NCBI GenBank assembly: GCA_963588905.1
Contig: CAVAJF010000032.1
Span: forward strand, 1-64,000
DNA length: 64,000 nucleotides
Reading direction: 5' to 3'
From: Butyricicoccus_A sp963588905
Lineage (GTDB): Bacteria; Bacillota; Clostridia; Oscillospirales; Butyricicoccaceae
In this document: one piece after another, positions 16,224-25,114 of the stretch
How positions within the stretch are numbered: the stretch's first letter is position 1
Layout of the letters: every line of letters starts with the position of its first letter
Notes under the pieces: model-generated
What the model was told of the DNA's origin: nothing
What the model saw: only the letters and a program-made list of their open reading frames with translations
Database searches by the model: none
Translations under genes and position numbers: made by a program

Positions 16224-17228
16224 ATGGAATATACCACGTTAGGAAAGACAGATATTACCGTTTCCAAGCTGTGTGTGGGCTGCATGAGCTTTGGAAAAGC
16301 CGGAACCATGCACGATTGGACGCTGGATGAGTCTGCGAGCGAGCAGGTCATCAACCATGCGCTTGACTTGGGAATCAATTTTTTTGATACGGCAAACGGA
16401 TATTCTGCCGGAACCAGCGAAGAATACTTAGGACGCGCCATCAAACGGAATGTTGCCAGAGATAAAGTTGTCATAGCTTCTAAAGTCTATTTCAATGAAG
16501 GTCGTTTGTCCAGAAAGGCCATTCTGCGAGAAATTGACGGCACATTATCGCGGCTGGGTACGGATTATTTGGATCTATATATCATTCATCGGTTTGATTA
16601 CGACACCCCGATAGAGGAAACCATGGAAGCGCTGCACGATTTGGTCAAAGCGGGAAAAGTTCGCGCTTTGGGTGCATCGGCTATGTACGGCTATCAGTTT
16701 TATAACATGCAGCTGGCAGCGAAAGAACATGGATGGACGCCGTTTTCTGCCATGGAAAACCATTATAATTTGCTGTATCGGGAAGATGAACGCGAGTTGA
16801 TTCCAATTTGTAAGCAGATGGGTGTCTCGTTGATGCCGTACAGCCCGCTTGCCGCAGGACATCTTGCGCGCGCTTCTTGGACATCCGAGACCTTGCGCGG
16901 ACGAACGGATCGCGTCGCGCGGGGCAAATATGATCGCATGGAGCAGCAGGATATGCAGATTGTCAAGCGTGTCAGCGAATTGGCACAAAAATATACCTGT
17001 AACATGCCACAGATTGCCATTGCATGGCAGTGGGCAAAGGGAATTGCATCTCCGATTATCGGTGCGACAAAGGCACGGTATTTTGATGATGCCGTGGGCG
17101 CGTTTGACCTTCATTTGACACCGAAAGATATTGCTTATTTGGAGGAACCGTATGTTCCGCATCCGATTGTCGGTGCGATTAACGCAAATCCGCCGCAGGG
17201 CGTGATGCTGCTTGATGAAAAGAAATAA
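16224..17228 (+). CDS. Aldo/keto reductase
   Basis: A 334-residue TIM-barrel NAD(P)H oxidoreductase. The catalytic tetrad is visible: Asp in FFDTANGY, the Tyr of the same motif, Lys in VIASKVYF and His in YIIHRFDY. The cofactor-binding end has SPIIGATKARYFDDAVGAFD. Family members reduce aldehydes and ketones; the substrate is unknown. It starts at ATG 16224, 10 bp after the flavin reductase gene, and is followed after 16 bp by a flavodoxin gene. Confidence 0.93.
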   Translation: MEYTTLGKTDITVSKLCVGCMSFGKAGTMHDWTLDESASEQVINHALDLGINFFDTANGYSAGTSEEYLGRAIKRNVARDKVVIASKVYFNEGRLSRKAILREIDGTLSRLGTDYLDLYIIHRFDYDTPIEETMEALHDLVKAGKVRALGASAMYGYQFYNMQLAAKEHGWTPFSAMENHYNLLYREDERELIPICKQMGVSLMPYSPLAAGHLARASWTSETLRGRTDRVARGKYDRMEQQDMQIVKRVSELAQKYTCNMPQIAIAWQWAKGIASPIIGATKARYFDDAVGAFDLHLTPKDIAYLEEPYVPHPIVGAINANPPQGVMLLDEKK

Positions 17229-17244
17229 TAGGAGGACGAAAATC

Positions 17245-17706
17245 ATGCGCAAGACATTGGTTGCTTATTTTTCTGCCAGCGGTGTAACTGGCAGCGTAGC
17301 AAAGGAAATTGCAAAGGCGACAGGGGCAGACCTGCACGAAATTGAGCCAGCCACTCCGTATACTGATGCGGATTTAAACTGGATGAACAAGAATAGCCGC
17401 AGCTCGGTAGAAATGAACGATGAGAACAGCCGTCCAGGTATTGCAAATGCCGTGACAAATTGGCAATTCTATGATACAATATTTGTCGGTTTCCCGATCT
17501 GGTGGTATGTAGAACCGCGTATCATTGATACCTTTATGGAGAGCGGCGATTTTACTGGAAAGACCGTTATTCCATTTGCAACTTCTGGCGGCAGTGGCAT
17601 TGAGCGGGCACAGCAGCATCTGAAGCAGTTATATCCGCAGGTGGATTGGAAACCGGGAAAACTGGTCAATCGCCGCAATGCAGCAGATTGGGCATCCAAA
17701 CAGTAA
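17245..17706 (+). CDS. Flavodoxin
   Basis: A 153-residue flavodoxin-fold protein. The FMN phosphate loop is FSASGVTGSVAK (residues about 9-20), and the second FMN contacts are FVGFPIWWYVEPR and FATSGGSGI. It carries low-potential electrons. AGGAGG lies just before ATG 17245. The arrangement after a flavin reductase and aldo/keto reductase suggests an NADPH/FMN redox module; a link to reduction of the RACo iron-sulfur centre downstream is possible but only inferred. Confidence 0.92.
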   Translation: MRKTLVAYFSASGVTGSVAKEIAKATGADLHEIEPATPYTDADLNWMNKNSRSSVEMNDENSRPGIANAVTNWQFYDTIFVGFPIWWYVEPRIIDTFMESGDFTGKTVIPFATSGGSGIERAQQHLKQLYPQVDWKPGKLVNRRNAADWASKQ

Positions 17707-17725
17707 CAACAAAAGAGGAATCTAT

Positions 17726-18364
17726 ATGCCGAAAGGGTCAGAACAATTAACCAATGCAAGAAAAGAAGAGATTATCAATGCCTGTGCGAAGCTGTATGAG
17801 ACGATGAGCTTTAAAGAAATCACCATCAAGGAGATTGGAAAGGTGACCTCGTTTACACGCACATCCATTTATAATTATTTTCAGACGAAGGAAGAAATTT
17901 TTCTGGCTCTGTTACAGCGGGAATACGATTGGTGGAGCGATGATCTGTGCCGTATCATGGACACGCAGGAAACGATGACGGTGCAGGAATTTGCGGACGC
18001 TATGGCGCGCTCGCTGCAAAAACGGGAACGCATGTTAAAGTTGCTTTCCATGAATCACTATGACATGGAGAGCAGCAGTCGTATGGAAAATCTGGTGGAA
18101 TTCAAGCAGTCTTACGGACGTTCGATACATGCCGTGACGAAGTGTGTCACGAAATATTTCCCGTGTATGACAGTGCATGATGTACAGGATTTTATCTATG
18201 CGTTCTTTCCGTTTTTATTCGGTGTGTATCCGTATACTGTTGTGACAGAAAAGCAGATAGACGCTATGAAGCAAGCGCATACAGAATATGTTCAGCTGAC
18301 GCAGTATGAAATTGTATCGGCCGGTGTCAAACGATTGCTGTCTGCTTTTGATAAAACAGAATAA
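17726..18364 (+). CDS. TetR/AcrR family transcriptional regulator
   Basis: A 212-residue repressor-type protein. The N-terminal helix-turn-helix is FKEITIKEIGKVTSFTRTSIYNYF (roughly residues 30-55), typical of TetR proteins, followed by an all-helical ligand domain. It ends the redox operon that begins at 15665 and probably autoregulates it. Start ATG 17726 after AAAGAGGAA; the longer frame from 17678 runs into the flavodoxin gene. Confidence 0.92.
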   Translation: MPKGSEQLTNARKEEIINACAKLYETMSFKEITIKEIGKVTSFTRTSIYNYFQTKEEIFLALLQREYDWWSDDLCRIMDTQETMTVQEFADAMARSLQKRERMLKLLSMNHYDMESSSRMENLVEFKQSYGRSIHAVTKCVTKYFPCMTVHDVQDFIYAFFPFLFGVYPYTVVTEKQIDAMKQAHTEYVQLTQYEIVSAGVKRLLSAFDKTE

Positions 18365-18367
18365 GAA

Positions 18368-18409
18368 AAAGAGATGTGTTGCCTCGTTTGAGACAAACAC
18401 ATCTCTTTC
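18368..18409. terminator. Bidirectional terminator between convergent genes
   Basis: AAAGAGATGTGTT and AACACATCTCTTT form a 13-bp stem with T-rich flanks on both strands, between the TetR gene and the minus-strand AraC gene. Confidence 0.85.
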
Positions 18410-18423
18410 TTGTTTTTGAGGAT

Positions 18424-19278
18424 TTATCCGAGCGGCAATTCGCGGAATTTTCGCGGTGATACGCCGATTTTATCCGTGAATGCGCCGGTAAAACTGGCCT
18501 CTGTTCGATAGCCGACCTCTGCGCCGATTGCTTTGATGGGAAGTTCCGTCGATTTGAGCAGATACTTTGCACGATCCATGCGCATACAAATAATGAATTC
18601 ATGCGGAGAGTAGTGCAGGCGGGCGCGAAACAAACGAATCAAGTGGGATGGACTGAGATGTACCTGTTTGGCGAGCTGCTTCAGCCGCAAATCTTCACCC
18701 AAATGCGTTTGGATGTACGCAACGGCCTGCTGCACGGGATCGTCATTTGGCAGCTCAGTAAAATCAGCCTCTTGATTGACATTCAGATAACACAGAGCGT
18801 TGTACAGTAGACGCGAATGTTCGGTTTCGTTGACGAGCTGATGGTTGGCAAATTGCCGCACAAGCGTGCGAATTTGCGTGGCAGAACCGGCGTGCTTTTG
18901 CCCTGTGTATAATATACCGCCGTTTTCGCGGGTCAAATGCTGATACAGCTCCAGAGAATTGACGCCGGAAAAGTGAACCCAATAAAATTCAACATATTCT
19001 GTCGTATGATAGGCGTGATGATCGTTTCCATCGAACAGGAGAATATCGCCGGGATGCGCGGTGGTAGTTTTTCCATGATATTGCAAATCCAATGTACCCT
19101 TTTCAATCAGCATCAGCATAAAGCAGCCCAGACCCTGCCGGTCGATACTGTACCGCTTATCACAATAGTAATGTCCGCACATATGTACAGAGTAAAAAAG
19201 CGCCTGCTTTTGCATGGCGATGGTTCCGAAAAAGTATTCTGAACCGGAGAGAACACCGAATTCTTTTTGTCGAAGCAT
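18424..19278 (-). CDS. AraC family transcriptional regulator, cupin sensor
   Basis: A 284-residue regulator. The N-terminal half has cupin features (GHYYCDKRYSIDRQG, GKTTTAHPGDILLFDGNDHH, YVEFYWVHFSG). The C-terminal half holds the two helix-turn-helix units (LRLKQLAKQVHLSPSHLIRLF and IKAIGAEVGYRTEASFTGAF). ATG 19278 is favoured over 19287. It is divergent from the long UroD-family methyltransferase gene across a 425-bp regulatory gap and is the natural candidate to control it. Confidence 0.92.
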   Translation of the reverse strand: MLRQKEFGVLSGSEYFFGTIAMQKQALFYSVHMCGHYYCDKRYSIDRQGLGCFMLMLIEKGTLDLQYHGKTTTAHPGDILLFDGNDHHAYHTTEYVEFYWVHFSGVNSLELYQHLTRENGGILYTGQKHAGSATQIRTLVRQFANHQLVNETEHSRLLYNALCYLNVNQEADFTELPNDDPVQQAVAYIQTHLGEDLRLKQLAKQVHLSPSHLIRLFRARLHYSPHEFIICMRMDRAKYLLKSTELPIKAIGAEVGYRTEASFTGAFTDKIGVSPRKFRELPLG

Positions 19279-19305
19279 ATAAATCACCTTAATCTTTAAC
19301 TTTTA

Positions 19306-19334
19306 ATTATAGCGATTGCCGTGTAAAAGCGCAA
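19306..19334 (-). promoter_or_regulatory. Promoter of the AraC gene at 18424-19278
   Basis: Minus strand TTGCGC (19334-19329), 17-bp spacer, perfect TATAAT (19311-19306). Confidence 0.75.
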
Positions 19335-19582
19335 TAGGAAAGAATGAGAAATACTTTCGAAAAATTATCATATTTTTCTCATGAAAATAAAGAAAAAAGG
19401 ATGTGATCCTTTTTATCCTATCATGAAATGATAAAAATTCAAAAGTTTTTTGCGAAAAATGTGCAGGGCACTTGAAAAACACAAGAAATATAACCAAAAT
19501 ATGAGTATATTGTGGAGATACTTGGACGATTTTGTACCATAAAAACTGCACAAAAATGATTTTTAGGACGATATTGCACCGA

Positions 19583-19611
19583 TTGTAAAGCGCACTTTTC
19601 TGTGGTAAGAT
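19583..19611 (+). promoter_or_regulatory. Promoter of the methyltransferase operon at 19704
   Basis: TTGTAA (19583-19588), 17-bp spacer and TAAGAT (19606-19611), leaving a leader of about 85 bases. Confidence 0.6.
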
Positions 19612-19703
19612 ACAAATAGAAAGAAAAGTATGTAGGAAAGATAGTTTTTCTATGATATAAAGATTCAAATAATTTCGGAAAATAATCATGTGGAGGGAAT
19701 TCT

Positions 19704-21020
19704 ATGAGATTCGATCAGTGTACCAACGGCAATATCTTTATGCATGGCTGGACAAAGGAACAGGCTGTGATGAGCGAGCACGATAAGGCGATCTTGCAAG
19801 AGCTGGCAAAGAAAATGGCGGCGTACGCGGCAAAGCCGGAGGAAGAGGCGCGCATTCAGCTGTGGCGCGATCACAATGACCTCAAAGATACTCGTCCGTT
19901 GATTTATGTGGATCTGGAAAACGGCTGGAATGAGCTGCTGCCAATGGAATTTACCTGCCAGTGCGAAGGCGAAATGGCACAGGAGTGGGAAATGTGGCTG
20001 CACAAAGAGCTCATTTACGCAGAGAAGATCAAATGCGATAAGCCGATTGAAGCAAAATTTTATATTCCGTATCAGGCACATAATACCATGTGGGGCGTTG
20101 AAAAAAAGGTCATCGGCGATGTTAAGGGCGGCGAAGCGATTACATGGGAAAGCCCGATTACCGATGACATGATGGAAGACGATTTCGATGTCAAAGAGCT
20201 GATTCAGATTCCGAAGATTACGATTGACTGGGAAGCAACCGAAGCCTATACGGCTATTGCACACGATGTTTTTGATGGCATTCTGACCGTAGAACGCCGC
20301 CACTGGTGGTGGTGGGGTCTGGAGCTTACCCATCCGTATGCCGATCTGCGTGGTCTGGAAAATATGCTGTATGATTTTTATGATTACGACGAGAAGATGC
20401 ATGAAATTTTGGGACGCTTCACAGAAGGCTACATGGCGATGATTGATTTCCTGGAGGAAAACAAGCTGTTCACGCCGAACACAGGAAACTGCTATGTTGG
20501 TTCCGGCGGATTGGGTATTACCGGAGATTTAAACCCGACTGCCGCTGTTCCAAACAGTGCAATGGATATTTGGGGATTCCACGAAAGCCAGGAGACCAGT
20601 GAGGTATCTCCGGAGATGTTTGCTGAATTTGTTTTGCCGTATCAGATGAAGCTGGCAGAGCGGTTCGGTTTGAATTATTATGGCTGCTGTGAAGGCTTGG
20701 ATCGCCGTTGGGATTATGTCAAGAATCTGCCGCGTCTGCGCCGTGTATCGGTATCGCAGTGGGCGGATATTCCGAAGATGAGTGAATTGCTCGGCGGCGA
20801 CTATGTATTCTGCCACAAGGTAAGCCCGACGGATATTGCTGTTCCGGTCATTGATGAGGATCACATTCGCACCCGTCTGCATCAGGTGCTGACCGACTGC
20901 AAGCGCTGTGGCAATCATGTTGAGTTAATTATGAAGGACAATCACACCATTGCCAATAAACCGGAAAATGTATATCGCTGGGTACAGATTGCCAAGGAAG
21001 AAATCGCCAAGGTATATTGA
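19704..21020 (+). CDS. Long uroporphyrinogen-decarboxylase-superfamily protein, probable methyltransferase
   Basis: A 438-residue protein, about 100 residues longer than MtaA-type methyltransferases. The UroD-superfamily barrel is recognisable from the C-terminal half: LPYQMKLAERFGLNYYGCCEGLD, then a DYVFCHKVSPTD segment. In MtaA-like enzymes a His-x-Cys pair and a later Cys bind zinc; here the positions look like CC near residues 328-329 and a Cys-His near 370-371. An HWWWWGLE cluster lies in the middle. Context (corrinoid protein, RACo, second UroD protein) points to a substrate:corrinoid methyltransferase, not heme synthesis. Start ATG 19704 after GGAGGG. The substrate is unknown. Confidence 0.72.
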   Translation: MRFDQCTNGNIFMHGWTKEQAVMSEHDKAILQELAKKMAAYAAKPEEEARIQLWRDHNDLKDTRPLIYVDLENGWNELLPMEFTCQCEGEMAQEWEMWLHKELIYAEKIKCDKPIEAKFYIPYQAHNTMWGVEKKVIGDVKGGEAITWESPITDDMMEDDFDVKELIQIPKITIDWEATEAYTAIAHDVFDGILTVERRHWWWWGLELTHPYADLRGLENMLYDFYDYDEKMHEILGRFTEGYMAMIDFLEENKLFTPNTGNCYVGSGGLGITGDLNPTAAVPNSAMDIWGFHESQETSEVSPEMFAEFVLPYQMKLAERFGLNYYGCCEGLDRRWDYVKNLPRLRRVSVSQWADIPKMSELLGGDYVFCHKVSPTDIAVPVIDEDHIRTRLHQVLTDCKRCGNHVELIMKDNHTIANKPENVYRWVQIAKEEIAKVY

Positions 21021-21058
21021 TTTTTATGGATTGAATGAACGGGAGAGGAGGAACAGCT

Positions 21059-22210
21059 GTGACAGATTGGCGAGAGCAGCTTCGGCATATCTGCGACAAT
21101 ATCACTGTCTTAACGGGGATTCCCTGCGTTGCAGCGTGGGAGTATCAAAAAAATACAGCTGTTCTCTCCTGCCTTTGTGCCAGGGATGAGAGCCATTCCT
21201 TAGCGAAGCAAAAACTGCATCAGCAGGCCTTGGAACAGGCGCTCCGGCAGCAAGGTAAAGGTATGTCAGTGTATCGCTGCGCCTGTGGGTGCTGCTTTGC
21301 CATAGCACTGCCTCGGCAAGTGGAAACCACTTGGATGAGCAGTCTGATTGCCGGACCATTTCTGATGGAACCGCGCGAAGATGTACAGCTTCCGGTTTTG
21401 ACGAAACGACAGACAGATGCGTTGACAGAGACAATGCGGACCCTGTGCAGTGAACTGGAAAGCGCCAGCACGATGTCTGCACGGGACTGTGAGATTCAGG
21501 AAGAAATGCTGCAAGAGATGTATCTGACCGTGCGCAAGGAAAATAAAACCTTTTATTCACTCAAGGAAGAACGAAAATTACAACAATTGATTCGAACAGG
21601 AAGCAAGCAGGAGGCTCAGCAGCAGCTCAACCACTTGTTACTAGATTTGTATTCGGTAGTTGGTACAGATTTGGTGCTGCTCAAGCAGCGCATTCGTGAA
21701 CTGATTACCTTGATGTCACGCGCGGCAGCGGACGGCGGCGCAGATGCTGCTGCGATCTTTGCCCTGTGTGATCGCAGCGCAAAAGAGCTCGACCATCTGA
21801 TGGATTTTGATACGGTAGATGCATGGCTCGGCGCGATGCTGCACACGTTTTTTGATATGCTGTTTGATTTTCCGGATGCACGGCATCAGAGTATCATTCA
21901 GCAGGCGGCAGCCTATATCAAAGAACATTTGTCCGAAAAGGTGAGCTTGGAGCAGGTGGCGAGCGAAGTGCATCTGTCGAAATCGTATTTGTGCCGGATT
22001 TTGAAGGAAGAGCTTGGCTGTACGTTTACTGAATACACCAATCGTCTGCGCGTAGAAAAGAGCAAACTGTATCTGCACTGCGGAGACATGTCGCTGTCAG
22101 AAATCGCCTGTGCCGTTGGGTTTGATGACCAAAGCTATTTTACCCGTGTTTTTCGGCGGCAGGTAGGTGTTCCGCCCGGAAAATATCGCGCGGGAGCATC
22201 CAGCGCCTGA
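21059..22210 (+). CDS. AraC family regulator with PocR-like sensor domain
   Basis: A 383-residue regulator starting at GTG 21059 after GAGGAGGAAC. The first ~130 residues resemble a PocR domain (LTGIPCVAAWEY, YRCACGCCFAIALP, SSLIAGPFLMEP), a small-molecule sensor often found beside methyltransferase and diol genes; its CACGCC cluster could bind metal. A coiled helical middle leads to the C-terminal AraC helices (VSLEQVASEVHLSKSYLCRIL and LSEIACAVGFDDQSYFTRVFRR). It lies between the two UroD-family genes in the same orientation (gaps 38 and 61 bp), so it is probably part of their operon. Confidence 0.85.
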   Translation: MTDWREQLRHICDNITVLTGIPCVAAWEYQKNTAVLSCLCARDESHSLAKQKLHQQALEQALRQQGKGMSVYRCACGCCFAIALPRQVETTWMSSLIAGPFLMEPREDVQLPVLTKRQTDALTETMRTLCSELESASTMSARDCEIQEEMLQEMYLTVRKENKTFYSLKEERKLQQLIRTGSKQEAQQQLNHLLLDLYSVVGTDLVLLKQRIRELITLMSRAAADGGADAAAIFALCDRSAKELDHLMDFDTVDAWLGAMLHTFFDMLFDFPDARHQSIIQQAAAYIKEHLSEKVSLEQVASEVHLSKSYLCRILKEELGCTFTEYTNRLRVEKSKLYLHCGDMSLSEIACAVGFDDQSYFTRVFRRQVGVPPGKYRAGASSA

Positions 22211-22271
22211 TTTTTATCAGCATAAAAGTTTTAAAACGCAACATTGCGCAACACAGGAAGGAGAATATATC

Positions 22272-23306
22272 ATGAAAAGAAATATGGATCAATGGACAAA
22301 GGAATTATTAGATGCTCCGGTGAAGAAGGCGTTGCCGGTATTGTCTTTCCCGTCAATTCAGCTGATGGGCATTACCGTAAAGGAACTGATTAACGACAGT
22401 GATTTGCAGGCGAAAGGCATGAAAGCGGTAGCTGACCGCACGCCGAATGCAGGCGGCGCGGTATCCTTGATGGATCTGTCTGTAGAGGCAGAATGCTTCG
22501 GCGCACCGATTCGCGTATCTGATGATGAAGTTCCAACGGTCATCGGCCCGGTTCTCGACACAGAGATTGACGAAGATGAGCGCATGGAAGCGGCAGAGGC
22601 TCTGGAAGTACCGGAAATCGGTGCAGGCCGCACGCAGATTTACATTGATGCCATTGAGAAAGCGCTGGATCTGATTACCGACCGTCCAGTATTTGCGGGC
22701 GTTATTGGACCATTTTCTCTGGCTGGCCGCTTAATGGACGTAACTTCTTCGCTGATTTATTGCTATGATGAGCCGGATATGGCGCATGTTGTGCTGGAAA
22801 AGGCAACGGAGTTTATCATCAAGTATATTCAGGCATACAAGGCAATCGGCGCCAATGGTGTTGTCATTGCGGAACCGCTGGCAGGTCTGCTGTCCCCGTC
22901 GCTGGCAGTTGAATTTTCCGGCGATTACTGCAAGCGCATTGTAGAAGCGGTAAAGGACGAGAATTTTGCGGTGATCTATCACAACTGCGGCAATACCGCC
23001 AATGTCACATTGGATTCTATCCTGAGCGCACATGCCAATGCCTATCATTTTGGCAATGCGGTTGACATGGAAGAAATCCTGTCTAAGGTTCCGGCAGATG
23101 TCATCTGTATGGGCAATGTTGATCCGGCCGGTCAGTTCCGCAACGGCACACCGGAATCGGTTCGGGAAGCAACACTGTCCGTTATGGAAAAGTGCTGCAA
23201 GTATCCGAATTATGTCATTTCTTCCGGTTGTGATATTCCGCCGATGTCCAGCTGGGATAACATTGACGCGTTCTTCCACGCGGTAGATGAGTTCTATACA
23301 AAGTAA
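22272..23306 (+). CDS. MtaA/CmuA-type (UroD family) methyltransferase
   Basis: A 344-residue UroD-superfamily protein of the normal methyltransferase length. The zinc-site pattern of MtaA/CmuA proteins is present: YHNCGN (His237, Cys239) and SSGCDIPP (Cys about 320). AGVIGPFSLAGRL and GAVSLMDLSVEAECFGAP are family segments. In methanogens such enzymes move methyl from a corrinoid protein to a thiol; here the acceptor is unknown. Start ATG 22272 after GAAGGAGA. It lies in the operon with the long UroD protein, and the matching corrinoid protein is 9 kb downstream. Confidence 0.85.
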   Translation: MKRNMDQWTKELLDAPVKKALPVLSFPSIQLMGITVKELINDSDLQAKGMKAVADRTPNAGGAVSLMDLSVEAECFGAPIRVSDDEVPTVIGPVLDTEIDEDERMEAAEALEVPEIGAGRTQIYIDAIEKALDLITDRPVFAGVIGPFSLAGRLMDVTSSLIYCYDEPDMAHVVLEKATEFIIKYIQAYKAIGANGVVIAEPLAGLLSPSLAVEFSGDYCKRIVEAVKDENFAVIYHNCGNTANVTLDSILSAHANAYHFGNAVDMEEILSKVPADVICMGNVDPAGQFRNGTPESVREATLSVMEKCCKYPNYVISSGCDIPPMSSWDNIDAFFHAVDEFYTK

Positions 23307-23316
23307 CAGGAAAGAC

Positions 23317-23350
23317 AAAGCGGCTGAATCGTATAGATTCAGCCGCTTTT
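23317..23350. terminator. Bidirectional terminator
   Basis: AAAGCGGCTGAATC / GATTCAGCCGCTTTT with a 5-base loop, between the methyltransferase gene (plus) and the ABC exporter gene (minus). Confidence 0.9.
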
Positions 23351-23368
23351 ATCATGCATATATAGTAT

Positions 23369-25114
23369 TTACGATGGTTGGAATTGACTGTTGTACAGCT
23401 TGTTGTAAAAACCACCGGCAGCCAGAAGCTCTTGATGGGTGCCCTGTTCAATGATTTTGCCGTCACGCATGACGAGAATCAAGGAGGCATTGCGAATGGT
23501 AGACAAGCGATGCGCAACAACAAAGCTTGTTCTGCCTTCCATGAGCGTATCAAATGCCTGCTGCACAAGAAACTCTGTGCGAGTATCAATGCTGGAGGTA
23601 GCTTCATCTAAGATCAGCATCGGCGGCAGGCACAGCATGACGCGAGCGATACACAGCAGCTGTTTTTGCCCTTGGCTGACGCTTTCTTCTGTCAAAACAG
23701 TATCCAATCCCTTTGGCAATCGGCGAATAAAGTCCCAGCAGTGTGCAGATTTTGCCGCCTGAATCACTTCTTCTTCACTGGCATCCGGACGGCCGAAGCG
23801 AATGTTATCACGTACGGTACCGCTCTTGAGCCATGTTTCCTGTAAGACCATGCCAAAGCTGCTGCGCAGTGCATGGCGGGAGATGCTGTCAATCGGAACG
23901 CCGTCAATGGAAATCGTACCGCTGTTTATATCATAGAAACGCATCAACAGATTGATAAATGTCGTCTTGCCGCAGCCGGTCGGACCGACAATCGCGATGC
24001 GCATACCCGGCTTTGCCTGCAAGTTGAATTGTTCAATCAGCGGATGAGAAGCATCATAGCAGAAGGATACATCGCGAATGTCAACCTGGCCGCGCACAGC
24101 ATCCAATTGCTGCTTGGCGTCCGGCTTTTCTTCAGGTTCTTCCATCAGGGCAAAGACACGGGATGCGCAGGCGAGTGCATTTTGCAGCTCTGTGACCACA
24201 GAACTAATATCATTAAATGGTTTCATATACTGATTTGCGTAAGCAAGCAGGACGGACAGTCCGCCGACCGTTAAGCTGCCGAGCGGAATGAGCAGGACAC
24301 CGACCAAGGCAACACCGGCATAAATGATGCTGTTGACAAATCGCGTGCACGGGTTGGTCAGACTGCTGTAAAAGGTTGCCTGCTGGCTGTATTTCATCAG
24401 CTCTTTGTTGATCTCGGCAAAACGAGCAGAAGCGCGGTCTTCATAGCCAAAGGCCTTTACGACGGTCTGACCGCCCATCATTTCATCAATCAGGGCTGTT
24501 TGGTGGCCGCGGACTTCGCTCTGCTTTTGGAACAGTCGATAGGAACGGCTGGAAATAAACCGCGCGACAAGAAAGCTCAACGGTGTCAGCACGATAACCA
24601 TTAAAGAAATCCAAAAGTTTTTGGAGAACATAAAGATCAGAGTGACCAAAATCGTCATGATACCGGAAAACAATTGGGTGAATCCGAGCAGCAGACCGTC
24701 GGATAATACATCGGTATCTGTGATAATACGGCTGACAATATCACCGGAACTGTGCTTGTCCAGATAGGAGAGCGGCAGCTTTTGAATGTGCCGAATCGCG
24801 CGCGAACGAATGTCTTGTACGATGTGATAGGTCATGCGGTTGTTCAGCAGATTCATCAGCCAAGTACACAGCGCGGATGCGGCGGCAACGATGAGAATCA
24901 GACGCAAGTAGCTCCACATCAGTGCGAAGTTGACGCGGTGTGCGGCAATGGTTTGGTCAATGGCATCGCCAAATAAAATCGGCACATACAGCTGAAGAAT
25001 GACGGATGCTGCCGCAAGAACAATGCTCAACGTCAGCGCAAATCCATGTGCCTTGACATAGGGGAGCAGCTGGCGGAGAGAAGCAGATGTGGTGTTTTTG
25101 TTTTGCTTTTTCAT
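23369..25114 (-). CDS. ABC exporter subunit (membrane + ATPase), second gene of pair
   Basis: A 581-residue half-transporter: six membrane helices (residues about 20-310), then an ATPase domain with Walker A GPTGCGKTT, Walker B MLILDEATSSID with the catalytic Glu, and a divergent signature VSQGQ in place of LSGGQ. It starts at ATG 25114, overlapping its partner by 4 bp. The partner has the opposite arrangement, as expected for a heterodimeric multidrug or peptide exporter with one degenerate ATP site. It separates the two halves of the methyltransferase region, and no functional link to it is evident. Confidence 0.93.
   Translation of the reverse strand: MKKQNKNTTSASLRQLLPYVKAHGFALTLSIVLAAASVILQLYVPILFGDAIDQTIAAHRVNFALMWSYLRLILIVAAASALCTWLMNLLNNRMTYHIVQDIRSRAIRHIQKLPLSYLDKHSSGDIVSRIITDTDVLSDGLLLGFTQLFSGIMTILVTLIFMFSKNFWISLMVIVLTPLSFLVARFISSRSYRLFQKQSEVRGHQTALIDEMMGGQTVVKAFGYEDRASARFAEINKELMKYSQQATFYSSLTNPCTRFVNSIIYAGVALVGVLLIPLGSLTVGGLSVLLAYANQYMKPFNDISSVVTELQNALACASRVFALMEEPEEKPDAKQQLDAVRGQVDIRDVSFCYDASHPLIEQFNLQAKPGMRIAIVGPTGCGKTTFINLLMRFYDINSGTISIDGVPIDSISRHALRSSFGMVLQETWLKSGTVRDNIRFGRPDASEEEVIQAAKSAHCWDFIRRLPKGLDTVLTEESVSQGQKQLLCIARVMLCLPPMLILDEATSSIDTRTEFLVQQAFDTLMEGRTSFVVAHRLSTIRNASLILVMRDGKIIEQGTHQELLAAGGFYNKLYNSQFQPS

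Larger units (their letters stand above)
19279..19703. promoter_or_regulatory. 425-bp divergent regulatory region with two inverted repeats
   Basis: No gene is visible. The AT-rich region separates the AraC gene (minus) from the UroD-family gene (plus) and contains a promoter for each. It also holds AAAAAGGAT-GTG-ATCCTTTTT (19394-19414, perfect 9-bp arms) and TATCAT-GAA-ATGATA (19419-19433), next to each other about 150-190 bp before the plus-strand promoter. They may be regulator sites. Confidence 0.5.

Noticed and set aside
19279..19703. Cobalamin riboswitch upstream of the methyltransferase genes
   Set aside because: I looked for the B12-box-like conserved core in this gap, in 31441-31630 and in 32399-32499 and found none.
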